DNA of 64,000 bases. It comes from Pseudomonadota bacterium (lineage in GTDB: Bacteria; Pseudomonadota; Alphaproteobacteria; Rhizobiales; Rhizobiaceae). Every line of letters starts with the position of its first letter. Positions within the stretch are counted from its first letter, which is position 1. The stretch lies in the NCBI GenBank assembly GCA_023451735.1, contig JAEXYH010000011.1, forward strand, positions 1 to 64,000, in the 5' to 3' direction. Under the pieces are notes generated by a model, which made no database searches, was not told the origin of the DNA, and worked only from the letters and a program-made list of their open reading frames with translations. Shown here in pieces: positions 1-7,652 of the stretch. The position numbers and the translations under genes are program-made.

Positions 1-135
1 GAGCGTCGACTTGCCCGAGCCGTTCGGGCCCATGATGGCGGCAATTTCGCCCGGCTTTACAGTCAGGTTCAGGCCGCGAATGATCTCGGTGCCGTCTTCG
101 GCGATACGGGCGTGCAGGTTCTTGATCTCAAGCAT
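1..135 (-). CDS. sufC: SufC, Fe-S cluster assembly ABC ATPase (partial, N-terminus only)
   Basis: Only the first 45 codons lie in the window; the gene runs off the left edge. The reading begins MLEIKNLHARI and reaches the Walker A motif GPNGSGKST at the edge. SufC is the soluble ATPase of the SufBCD scaffold, which builds Fe-S clusters in the cytoplasm. It lies 63 bp downstream of sufB on the same strand, the standard sufB-sufC order, so co-transcription is expected. Sequence before Walker A fits SufC (EIIRGLNLTVKPGE) better than a generic importer ATPase. sufD and a second desulfurase would be expected beyond the edge but cannot be seen. Confidence 0.93.
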   Translation of the reverse strand, partial: MLEIKNLHARIAEDGTEIIRGLNLTVKPGEIAAIMGPNGSGKSTL

Positions 136-198
136 AAATCTATCCTTCCGGATGTTTTCAGTGACGCGTGTTGACGCGATAATTCAGATGGCGGCCAA

Positions 199-1668
199 TC
201 AGCCTACGGAGCCTTCGAGCGAGATGCCGATCAGCTTCTGCGCTTCGACCGCAAATTCCATCGGCAGCTGCTGGATGACATCCTTGACGAAGCCGTTGAC
301 GATCAGGGCGATCGCCTCTTCTTCCGGAATGCCGCGCTGCATGGCGTAGAACTTCTGGTCGTCGGAGATCTTCGAGGTGGTTGCCTCGTGTTCGATCTGG
401 GCCGAAGAGTTCTTCACCTCGATATAGGGCACGGTATGCGCACCGCACTTGTCGCCGATGAGAAGCGAATCGCAGTTGGTGAAGTTGCGGGAGTTCTCAG
501 CTCGGCGGTTGATCGACACCTGGCCGCGATAGGTATTCTGCGACACGCCGGCCGAAATACCCTTGGAGATGATGCGGCTCGACGTGTTCTTGCCGAGATG
601 GATCATCTTGGTACCGCTGTCGATCTGCTGGTGGCCGTTGGAAACGGCGATCGAATAGAACTCACCCTGGCTTTCATCGCCGCGCAGGATGCAGGACGGA
701 TATTTCCAGGTGATCGCCGAACCGGTTTCAACCTGCGTCCAGGAAATTTTCGAACGGTGGCCACGGCAGTCGCCACGCTTGGTGACGAAGTTGTAGATAC
801 CGCCCTTGCCTTCCTTGTCGCCCGGGAACCAGTTCTGCACCGTCGAATACTTGATCTCAGCATCATCAAGCGCAACGAGTTCGACGACGGCAGCATGGAG
901 CTGGTTTTCGTCACGCTGCGGCGCCGTGCAGCCTTCGAGGTAGGATACGTAAGCGCCTTCCTCACAGATGATCAGCGTACGCTCGAACTGGCCGGTATTC
1001 TTCTCGTTGATACGGAAGTAGGTCGACAGCTCCATCGGGCAGCGAACGCCCTTCGGTACAAAGACGAACGAACCGTCTGTGAAAACGGCAGCATTCAGCG
1101 TTGCGTAATAGTTGTCGGAGGTCGGGACGACCGAACCGAGATATTTCTTGATCAGTTCGGGGTGCTCGCGGATTGCTTCCGAGATCGACATGAAGATCAC
1201 GCCGGCCTTCTGCAGTTCCTTCTTGAAGGTGGTGACGACCGAAACCGAATCGAAGACGGCATCAACGGCGACCTTGGAGGTCTGCACGCCGGCCAGGATT
1301 TCCTGCTCGCGCAGAGGGATACCGAGCTTTTCATAGGTGCGCAGCAGTTCCGGATCGACTTCATCCAGCGAAACCGGGCCCGTCACGTTCTTCGGTGCGG
1401 CATAATAGTAGATGTCGTTGAAGTCGATCTTGGGGTACTCGACACGGGCCCAGGTGGGCTCTTCCATCGTCAGCCAGCGCTTGTAGGCATCCAGACGCCA
1501 TTCCAGCATCCAGTCCGGCTCCTGCTTCTTGGCCGAGATGAAGCGGATGATATCTTCAGAAAGCCCCTTCGGAGCCTTGTCCACTTCGATAACAGTCTCG
1601 AAGCCGTATTTGTACTGATCGATATCGATCCCACGGACCTGATCGATCGTTTCCTGGACAGCAGGCAT
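199..1668 (-). CDS. sufB: SufB, Fe-S cluster scaffold protein
   Basis: Full-length SufB (489 aa), the scaffold on which clusters form within the SufBCD complex. The C-terminal core is strongly conserved: TNCDSLLIGDKCGAHT, then a run like PYIEVKNSSAQIEHEATTS. The Cys in TNCDS (residue 399) matches the invariant Cys of the E. coli protein that is needed for assembly. Length is typical for the alphaproteobacterial/cyanobacterial SufB type. The ATG follows a GGAG Shine-Dalgarno. A 149-bp gap holding a strong hairpin separates it from the upstream desulfurase gene; sufC follows 63 bp downstream. It probably shares the iron-responsive promoter in front of the desulfurase. Confidence 0.97.
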   Translation of the reverse strand: MPAVQETIDQVRGIDIDQYKYGFETVIEVDKAPKGLSEDIIRFISAKKQEPDWMLEWRLDAYKRWLTMEEPTWARVEYPKIDFNDIYYYAAPKNVTGPVSLDEVDPELLRTYEKLGIPLREQEILAGVQTSKVAVDAVFDSVSVVTTFKKELQKAGVIFMSISEAIREHPELIKKYLGSVVPTSDNYYATLNAAVFTDGSFVFVPKGVRCPMELSTYFRINEKNTGQFERTLIICEEGAYVSYLEGCTAPQRDENQLHAAVVELVALDDAEIKYSTVQNWFPGDKEGKGGIYNFVTKRGDCRGHRSKISWTQVETGSAITWKYPSCILRGDESQGEFYSIAVSNGHQQIDSGTKMIHLGKNTSSRIISKGISAGVSQNTYRGQVSINRRAENSRNFTNCDSLLIGDKCGAHTVPYIEVKNSSAQIEHEATTSKISDDQKFYAMQRGIPEEEAIALIVNGFVKDVIQQLPMEFAVEAQKLIGISLEGSVG

Positions 1669-1750
1669 CTTCAGTCTCCAAATCTTGCCGGTTCAAATTC
1701 CGGCAATTCCGTCAGTCTTGCGGGGAAAACAATGCCTCCCCCATGTAAGG

Positions 1751-1779
1751 GCCAAAAGGCGATTTTCACACCTTTTGGC
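1751..1779. repeat. Strong hairpin between the desulfurase gene and sufB
   Basis: GCCAAAAGG (1751-1759) and CCTTTTGGC (1771-1779) form a perfect 9-bp stem with an 11-nt loop. It lies inside the 149-bp gap of the suf operon. No U-tract follows on the minus (transcribed) strand, so it is not a normal intrinsic terminator. It may be a processing or stability element that uncouples sufB levels from the desulfurase. That role is inference. Confidence 0.55.
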
Positions 1780-1817
1780 AAGCAGAAAATTGCTTTTCCG
1801 CCAATTCTCAAAGCCGC

Positions 1818-2984
1818 CTAGGCGGCTTGTCCCGATAGCTTGCGGCGACGGGCAATTTTCTCGAACGCAGCGATGACTTTTTCGATGTCGGTTTGCGTCG
1901 TTTCCGGGCCGAGCGAAATACGCAAGCCCCCGACATCCGAATTGAGGCCCATAGCCATCAGGACATGGCTTTGTCCGACCTTGCCGGAAGAGCAGGCCGA
2001 TCCCGCCGAAAGGGCGATACCCTCAAGATCGAAGGCGATCTGCCCGGTTTCAGCCTTCAGGCCTGGCAGGGTGAAAAAGCTGGTATTGGCAACACGAGGC
2101 CCGCCAGCACCATGGATGACAACATCCGTAGCTGCCTGCACCATCGCCTGTTCCAGCGCATCACGAAATGCTCCGATTCGATTATTGCGACCTTGCAAAT
2201 CCTCAGACATTACTTCAGCGGCCGCGCCGAAGCCGATGATTGCATGAAAATTCTCTGTCCCCGAACGGTGACCTTTCTCCTGACCTCCGCCGCGAACGAG
2301 CGACTTCGGCATCAGCACTTCGCCACGGGAAATCATCGCGCCGACACCTTTCGGCCCGCCGATCTTGTGGGAGGAGATGATCAGAAAGTCGGCATCCAAT
2401 GCATTGATATCGAGCGCGATGCGCCCTGCTGCCTGCACTGCATCGACCACCATCAGGCCACGATACTTGTGAGCGAGCGCAGCGGCTTCCTGAACCGGTT
2501 GAACGATGCCTGTCTCGTTGTTGACCAGCATCACCGCAACCATCGGCAGGCCCGAAGCGGGATCGTGACTTGCGAGAAGCGCCTCGAGGGCAGGAATATC
2601 CACGACACCAGCCGATGTCACAGGAACTTCGGCTACCTGCTCTGCAGCAAAGCGACCGCCTTCCCGGATTGCCGGATGCTCGATGGCCGAGGCATAAAGC
2701 CGCGAAACGGCGACCGGCGCGCGCCCCATCCGGTAATCCGGGGTCAGGACATGGTTGGAGGCTTCGGTCGCGCCGCTCGTGAAGGTTACGTGCGCAGGCT
2801 CTGCACCGACAAGCGCCGCGACCTGACGTCTGGCCTTTTCGACCGCCGCACGGGCCGCCCTTCCCTCGGCATGAACGGAGGACGCATTTCCAGGTAGCGA
2901 GAACGCCTCGATCATCGCGAGACGCGCGGCTTCCGACAACGGAGCCGTCGCATTCCAGTCGAGATATGTCCTCTGCAACGCCAT
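1818..2984 (-). CDS. NifS/IscS-type cysteine desulfurase heading the suf operon
   Basis: PLP enzyme (388 aa) that removes sulfur from cysteine and passes it as persulfide to the SufB scaffold. The PLP lysine lies in SSHKIGGPKG (K207). The active-site cysteine loop is SAGSACSSGKVG (C331), a long flexible loop typical of group I (NifS/IscS) rather than SufS. The N-terminus YLDWNATAP matches the family. Rhizobia commonly place an iscS-like gene (also called sufS2) first in suf, followed by sufB and sufC, as here. The upstream gap carries an Irr-type box, consistent with iron control. The start codon has only a weak ribosome site (GGAAGTGCAG). Confidence 0.93.
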   Translation of the reverse strand: MALQRTYLDWNATAPLSEAARLAMIEAFSLPGNASSVHAEGRAARAAVEKARRQVAALVGAEPAHVTFTSGATEASNHVLTPDYRMGRAPVAVSRLYASAIEHPAIREGGRFAAEQVAEVPVTSAGVVDIPALEALLASHDPASGLPMVAVMLVNNETGIVQPVQEAAALAHKYRGLMVVDAVQAAGRIALDINALDADFLIISSHKIGGPKGVGAMISRGEVLMPKSLVRGGGQEKGHRSGTENFHAIIGFGAAAEVMSEDLQGRNNRIGAFRDALEQAMVQAATDVVIHGAGGPRVANTSFFTLPGLKAETGQIAFDLEGIALSAGSACSSGKVGQSHVLMAMGLNSDVGGLRISLGPETTQTDIEKVIAAFEKIARRRKLSGQAA

Positions 2985-3052
2985 TAGCTAGCTGCACTTC
3001 CCTGGTCGATAGATAGAATTGAACTCCACGCGGGGCGCAGAATCCTCATTTT

Positions 3053-3068
3053 AGTTGAAATCTCAACT
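3053..3068. promoter_or_regulatory. Inverted repeat close to the suf operon start
   Basis: AGTTGA (3053-3058), spacer AATC, TCAACT (3063-3068): a perfect 6-4-6 inverted repeat about 70 bp upstream of the desulfurase ATG. It could be a second operator, for example for an Rrf2-family regulator such as RirA or IscR. It does not match the IRO pattern TGA-N9-TCA that I recall for RirA, so the cognate protein is unknown. Confidence 0.4.
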
Positions 3069-3118
3069 GCGCTTGCCTTATGAGACTTCGCAACGGGCAT
3101 TGCTGTCGCATGCCCAAG

Positions 3119-3135
3119 TTTCGAATGGTTCTAAA
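3119..3135. promoter_or_regulatory. Candidate Irr-binding ICE box upstream of the suf operon
   Basis: TTTCGAA-TGG-TTCTAAA is a 17-bp near-palindrome that differs by one base from the ICE consensus TTTAGAA-N3-TTCTAAA bound by the haem-responsive regulator Irr in Rhizobiales. It sits about 135 bp upstream of the desulfurase ATG and about 90 bp upstream of the divergent hydrolase. A second palindrome, TTCTAGAA, follows at 3141-3148 and may be a partial second site. Irr control of rhizobial suf/iscS genes is established knowledge; binding here is inferred. Confidence 0.6.
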
Positions 3136-3223
3136 CTGAGTTCTAGAAAAGCTGAGCGCCTTCGTCAAGTCAAACTCGACCGGAAGCGTAAGTTCGAACC
3201 AAACACGATTGACCGGAGTACCG

Positions 3224-3901
3224 ATGCCCGAAGTGATTTTCAACGGCCCTGCCGGCCGCCTTGAAGGACGTTACCAGCCCTCCAAGGAAAAGAGTGCGCC
3301 GATCGCGATCATCCTGCATCCGCACCCCCAGTTCGGTGGCACGATGAACAATCAGATCGTCTACCAACTCTTCTATATGTTCCAGAAGCGCGGTTTTACC
3401 ACGCTGCGCTTCAATTTCCGCTCGATTGGCCGCAGCCAGGGCGAATTCGACCACGGCGCCGGCGAACTGTCGGATGCGGCTTCCGCGCTCGATTGGGTGC
3501 AGAGCCTGCATCCCGATTCGAAAAGCTGCTGGGTCGCCGGCTATTCCTTCGGCGCCTGGATCGGCATGCAGCTTCTGATGCGCCGCCCGGAAATAGAAGG
3601 TTTCATGTCGATCGCCCCGCAGCCGAACATCTACGATTTCTCGTTCCTCGCTCCCTGCCCGTCCTCTGGCCTCATCATCAATGGTGATTCGGACAAGGTC
3701 GCACCGGAGAAGGACGTCAACGGTCTCGTCGAGAAACTGAAGACCCAGAAGGGTATCCTGATCACCCACAAGATCGTCGAGGGTGCCAATCACTTCTTCA
3801 ATGGTCAGGTCGATACCCTGATGGGCGAATGCGAGGATTACCTCGACCGCCGCCTGGTTGGAGAACTCGTGCCGGAACCGGCCGCAAAGCGCATCCGCTA
3901 A
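3224..3901 (+). CDS. Cytoplasmic alpha/beta hydrolase
   Basis: Alpha/beta hydrolase of 225 aa. The triad is visible: nucleophile Ser108 in GYSFGAW, acid Asp157 in GDSDKV and His190 in EGANHFF. The oxyanion region is LHPHPQFGGTMNN (from residue 31), a hallmark of a widespread bacterial family of unknown substrate (COG2945-like). No signal peptide is seen. I chose the ATG at 3224 because GGAG lies five to six bases upstream; an in-frame TTG at 3209 is less well placed. It diverges from the suf operon across 239 bp and ends at its own terminator, so it is probably monocistronic. Substrate unknown. Confidence 0.88.
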   Translation: MPEVIFNGPAGRLEGRYQPSKEKSAPIAIILHPHPQFGGTMNNQIVYQLFYMFQKRGFTTLRFNFRSIGRSQGEFDHGAGELSDAASALDWVQSLHPDSKSCWVAGYSFGAWIGMQLLMRRPEIEGFMSIAPQPNIYDFSFLAPCPSSGLIINGDSDKVAPEKDVNGLVEKLKTQKGILITHKIVEGANHFFNGQVDTLMGECEDYLDRRLVGELVPEPAAKRIR

Positions 3902-3907
3902 GAACTT

Positions 3908-3931
3908 CGGGCCTCCTGTGAGGCCCGTTTT
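3908..3931 (+). terminator. Intrinsic terminator of the alpha/beta hydrolase gene
   Basis: CGGGCCTC, loop CTGT, GAGGCCCG, then TTTT: an 8-bp GC-rich stem with a U-tract, starting 7 bp after the stop codon. Confidence 0.85.
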
Positions 3932-4013
3932 ATTGACCGAACAGGTGTCGTCCTCTAGAAGGCGGCCTCGTTCGGGACAATTTCCGAATCTCTAATATCC
4001 GGAGCAGGTGCGG

Positions 4014-4418
4014 ATGGCGGTTTTCCCGCTGCGAAATCGGAAGAAGGGTGGACGCGTGCAAGCCGATCTTGCGCGCCTGCCCGTTCTCGCCGCCGCATTT
4101 CTGATTGCTCTCTTCGGTCTTCTTGCCGGTTCTCCCCGCAATACCGAGATTGCCACATCGGCACGGCCGGTGGATGATCGCTCGGACCGTTCACCGGCGC
4201 TGACCAAACGCGAGCCCCTGCGCGCCGTTTCAATAGCCGAGCGCAAGGATGGTGCGGGCAGCCATGTCTCGACAGACGAAGGCCTGCCTGCGCCGCGATA
4301 TTTCGTCCTGCCGGCGAATATCTATACAGCCGCACAGGCTCCACGTCACAAGAATGCTCTGTTTGCCGGTGATGACTGGCCAAGCGCCCTGCCCCGCGCA
4401 CCGCCGGTCCCGGCCTGA
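4014..4418 (+). CDS. Small hypothetical membrane-anchored protein
   Basis: I do not recognise a family. The 134-residue product has a basic N-terminus (PLRNRKKGGR), one hydrophobic segment (LPVLAAAFLIALFGLLA, roughly residues 23-39) and then a polar, Pro/Ala/Arg-rich tail, suggesting an inner-membrane protein with a short periplasmic domain. GGAG at 4001-4004 is nine bases before the ATG at 4014; a GTG at 4008 is an alternative start. It lies 79 bp upstream of secDF on the same strand and could share its promoter. High GC makes spurious ORFs common here, but the ribosome site and the anchor support a real gene. Confidence 0.5.
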   Translation: MAVFPLRNRKKGGRVQADLARLPVLAAAFLIALFGLLAGSPRNTEIATSARPVDDRSDRSPALTKREPLRAVSIAERKDGAGSHVSTDEGLPAPRYFVLPANIYTAAQAPRHKNALFAGDDWPSALPRAPPVPA

Positions 4419-4497
4419 GCAAGACATTCGCCTTACGGCATGAAAGTTGACGGCCATGCTGACCGCTGATCGGTCCGGGCCAAACAGGATCTAGACA

Positions 4498-7026
4498 ATG
4501 AGAAATTCCCCGTGGTTGGTGGCAAGCTATGCTTTCATCATCTTCATCGGCATTCTGGTGGCACTGCCGAATGTCATTCCGCAGTCCACATTGGACCGCA
4601 TGCCGTCCTGGCTTCCCCATAGCCGCGTATCGCTCGGTCTCGACCTTCGCGGCGGCTCCCACCTTGTGCTGGAAGTCGATCGCGCCGATCTGATCAACGA
4701 GCGCATTCAGAGCCTGACGCAGGACACACGCCGCGTCCTGCGCGACAAGAACATCAACACGTCGGCCATCCGCCGTGCGGGCGACGCGATCCTTGTCACG
4801 CTGCGCGATCCCGCCCAGCGCGATCAGGCCGTCACCGAACTGCAGACGCTGTCCAACCCGGTCGGTCTCGGCTCCGTCGGCAGCTCCGATCTTTCGATCA
4901 CCACGCCGAGCGAAAACTCCATCTCGATCTCGCAAACCGAAGCAGGCATCAACGCCCATATCGCCGGTGCCGTCGAGCAGAGCCTTGAGATCATCCGCCA
5001 GCGCGTCGACCAGGTCGGCGTTGCCGAACCGACGATCCAGCGCGTCGGCTCCGACCGCGTTCTCGTCCAGCTTCCGGGCGAACAGGATCCGTCGCGCCTG
5101 CGCCAGCTTCTCGGCTCGACTGCCAAGATGAGTTTTCACTTGCTCGGCAACCCCGGCGAACCCGGCGTCACCATGCTATCCGACGAGCGTGGCCAGCAAT
5201 ATCCGGTTCTCGATCGTGTCGAGCTCTCCGGTGACCGTCTGACCGATGCGCGCGCCGCATTCGAGCAGCAGACGCAGCAGCCGATCGTTTCCTTCCGCTT
5301 CGACAGTGCCGGTGCAACGCGCTTTGCTCAGATCACCACCGCCAATGTCGGCCGCCCCTTCGCCATCGTCCTCGACAACAAGGTCCTGAGCGCTCCGACC
5401 ATTCAGACCCCGATCACCGGCGGCTCCGGTCAGATCTCCGGCAGCTTCACCCCTCAGGAAACGACGACGCTCGCAGCGCTTCTGCGCGCCGGCTCGCTTC
5501 CGGCGAAGCTGACCGTCATCGAAGAACGTACCGTCGGCGCCGACCTCGGTGCGGACGCGATCGAGATGGGCATATTCACCGGCTTCATCGGCTTTGTGCT
5601 GGTCGTCGGCTTCATGTTCTTCCTCTATGGCTTCTGGGGCATCCTCGCCAACACGGCGCTGCTCATCAACGTCATCCTGACCTTTGCCGGCCTGACGCTG
5701 ATCGGCTCGACACTGACACTGCCCGGCATCGCCGGTGTCGTTCTTGGTATCGGTCTCGCAGTTGACGCCAACGTTCTCATCAACGAACGCATCAAGGAAG
5801 AAACACGCAAGGGCAAGAGCGCCTTCGCAGCAATCGACGCAGGCTTTGCCCGCGCCTATTCGACCATCGTTGACTCCAACGTCACCGCCCTTATCGCCAC
5901 CGTGCTTCTCTTCTGGTTCGGCTCCGGCCCGGTCCGCGGCTTCGCCGTCACCATGGGCCTCGGCATCATGATCTCGATGTTCACCGCCGTCTCGGTCGTG
6001 CGCGTCGCCATGATCGCCATCACAGCTCGCCGCAAGCTGAAGAAGATCGAGATCAAGCCGCTTCTGCCGATCAATCTGGTTCCGGATGGCACGCAGATTC
6101 GCTTCATGCGCGGCCGTTACATCGGCATCGGCATTTCCATCATCCTCTCCATCGCCTCCGTCTTCCTGTTCTTCAAGCCCGGCTTGAACTACGGCGTCGA
6201 CTTCCGCGGCGGCATCCAGATGGAAGTCGTGACCCAAAACGAAGCCGATCTGGCAGCATTCCGTTCGGGCCTCAGCGAACTCGGCTTCGGTGAAGTCGGT
6301 CTTCAGGAGTTTGGTGCGCATAACCGTGTTCTCGTTCGCGTCGAGCGGCAGGAAGGCGGCGAGGAAGCCCAGACTGTTGCCGTCGAGGCGCTCAAGGCGG
6401 AAGTCACCAAGATCGATCCGACCGCCAAGGTGGAACGCACCGAAGTCGTCGGTCCGAAGGTTTCGGGCGAGCTTGCCGTTGCAGGTTTCCTGTCGCTCTT
6501 CCTCGCCTCCATCGCGATGATGATCTACATCTGGGTGCGCTTCGAATGGCCGTTCGCGGTCGGCGCGATCGTCACCCTGATCCTCGACATCACAAAGACC
6601 GTCGGCTTCTTCGCGATCACTGGCCTCGACTTCAACCTCACCGCCATCGCCGCCGTGCTGACGCTTGTCGGTTACTCGGTCAACGACAAGGTCGTCGTTT
6701 ATGACCGCATGCGCGAAAACATGCGCATCTACAAGAAGATGCCGCTGCGTGACCTGATCGACCTGTCGATCAACGAAACGCTGGCACGAAGCCTCTACAC
6801 ATCCGCCACCGCTTTCCTCTGCATGTTGCCGATGGCGATCTGGGGCGGCAGCGCTGTGTCGAGCTTCGCTATCCCGATGGTCTTCGGTATCGCGGTCGCA
6901 GCTCTGTCGTCGGTCTTTATCGCAGCACCGATCCTGCTCTTCCTCGGCGACTGGCGCACCCGTCACCGTGCGCAGAAACCCGCGGAAGACGTTGCGGAAG
7001 ACACAAAGGGCATCAGCAAGGCCTGA
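4498..7026 (+). CDS. secDF: SecDF, fused protein-export membrane protein
   Basis: A single 842-residue protein joining SecD and SecF, the proton-driven partners that help SecYEG/SecA pull preproteins across the inner membrane. The SecD part opens with a membrane helix, followed by DLRGGSHLVLEVD, the large periplasmic P1 region and a five-helix block (from GFIGFVLVVGFMFFLYG). The SecF part starts near residue 540 with its first helix, then GLNYGVDFRGG, and ends with the conserved TLVGYSVNDKVVVYDRMREN. Fusion of the two is common in rhizobia. A weak GGAT precedes the ATG. A strong terminator follows, so the yqaA-like gene is probably transcribed separately. Confidence 0.97.
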   Translation: MRNSPWLVASYAFIIFIGILVALPNVIPQSTLDRMPSWLPHSRVSLGLDLRGGSHLVLEVDRADLINERIQSLTQDTRRVLRDKNINTSAIRRAGDAILVTLRDPAQRDQAVTELQTLSNPVGLGSVGSSDLSITTPSENSISISQTEAGINAHIAGAVEQSLEIIRQRVDQVGVAEPTIQRVGSDRVLVQLPGEQDPSRLRQLLGSTAKMSFHLLGNPGEPGVTMLSDERGQQYPVLDRVELSGDRLTDARAAFEQQTQQPIVSFRFDSAGATRFAQITTANVGRPFAIVLDNKVLSAPTIQTPITGGSGQISGSFTPQETTTLAALLRAGSLPAKLTVIEERTVGADLGADAIEMGIFTGFIGFVLVVGFMFFLYGFWGILANTALLINVILTFAGLTLIGSTLTLPGIAGVVLGIGLAVDANVLINERIKEETRKGKSAFAAIDAGFARAYSTIVDSNVTALIATVLLFWFGSGPVRGFAVTMGLGIMISMFTAVSVVRVAMIAITARRKLKKIEIKPLLPINLVPDGTQIRFMRGRYIGIGISIILSIASVFLFFKPGLNYGVDFRGGIQMEVVTQNEADLAAFRSGLSELGFGEVGLQEFGAHNRVLVRVERQEGGEEAQTVAVEALKAEVTKIDPTAKVERTEVVGPKVSGELAVAGFLSLFLASIAMMIYIWVRFEWPFAVGAIVTLILDITKTVGFFAITGLDFNLTAIAAVLTLVGYSVNDKVVVYDRMRENMRIYKKMPLRDLIDLSINETLARSLYTSATAFLCMLPMAIWGGSAVSSFAIPMVFGIAVAALSSVFIAAPILLFLGDWRTRHRAQKPAEDVAEDTKGISKA

Positions 7027-7050
7027 TCCCCACCTGTCATGACTTACGAA

Positions 7051-7076
7051 GGGGCGGATCGAATTCCGCCCCTTTT
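7051..7076 (+). terminator. Intrinsic terminator after secDF
   Basis: GGGGCGGA, loop TCGAAT, TCCGCCCC, then TTTT: an 8-bp perfect stem with a U-tract, 24 bp after the secDF stop. Confidence 0.9.
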
Positions 7077-7109
7077 GCTATCTACTCTCGCCGCAAGGAT
7101 TCTTGATTT

Positions 7110-7556
7110 ATGTTTCTCGGCCTTGCCGCCTATGCGGGACTTTTCTTCGCGGCGTTCATCGCAGCGACGATTCTTCCGATGCAGTCCGAGGCAATTCTTG
7201 TCGGCCTGCTGTTAACCGGCGACCATTCCGTCACCGCGTTGCTGCTCACGGCATCGGTCGGCAATACACTTGGCTCTGCTGTGAACTGGCTTCTCGGTCG
7301 TGGCATCGAGCGTTTCAGGGATCGCAGCTGGTTTCCGGTGAAGCCCAAGCAGCTTGAAAAAGCACAAGTCTGGTATCAGCGATATGGGAAATGGTCGCTT
7401 CTGTTCAGCTGGCTGCCGATCGGCGGCGATGCGCTGACCGTCGTGGCCGGGATTTTGAAGGAACCTCTGCCGACATTCCTGCTGCTTGTCTTCATCGGCA
7501 AAGCCGCGCGTTACGCAGTTCTGGCGGCTATCACACTGGGATTGCTGAAGATATAA
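7110..7556 (+). CDS. YqaA-family (DedA/SNARE-associated superfamily) membrane protein
   Basis: Integral membrane protein of 148 aa with about four hydrophobic segments. It starts MFLGLAAYAGLFFAAFIAATILPMQSEA and contains NTLGSAVNWLLGRG and YGKWSLLFSWLPIGGDALTVVAG. The polar GD and P within the membrane stretch, and the NxLG motif, match the small YqaA branch of the DedA/VTT superfamily, linked to lipid flipping and membrane homeostasis in larger relatives. The exact substrate of YqaA proteins is not known. It stands between the secDF terminator and an APC permease on the same strand, 96 bp away, with its own start close to the terminator. Confidence 0.85.
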   Translation: MFLGLAAYAGLFFAAFIAATILPMQSEAILVGLLLTGDHSVTALLLTASVGNTLGSAVNWLLGRGIERFRDRSWFPVKPKQLEKAQVWYQRYGKWSLLFSWLPIGGDALTVVAGILKEPLPTFLLLVFIGKAARYAVLAAITLGLLKI

Positions 7557-7652
7557 CCAAAGGTCATGTTTGGCCGCAGATAGCCTCCAATGGAACCTTG
7601 ATACCTCGACATCCATTATCCGCGATAAATTCGCTGCTGGGAGGATCAAGGC

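Noticed and set aside
388..1821. 477-codon ORF on the plus strand over sufB
   Set aside because: Antisense shadow; sufB motifs are unambiguous on the minus strand.
3047..3075. RirA IRO box upstream of suf
   Set aside because: The pattern TGA-N9-TCA was searched by eye in the gap and not found; the inverted repeat present has a four-base spacer.
5176..6966. 596-codon ORF on the minus strand inside secDF
   Set aside because: Its translation is acidic and His/Asp/Glu-rich without a domain, typical of antisense reading in a high-GC gene; SecDF on the plus strand is clear.
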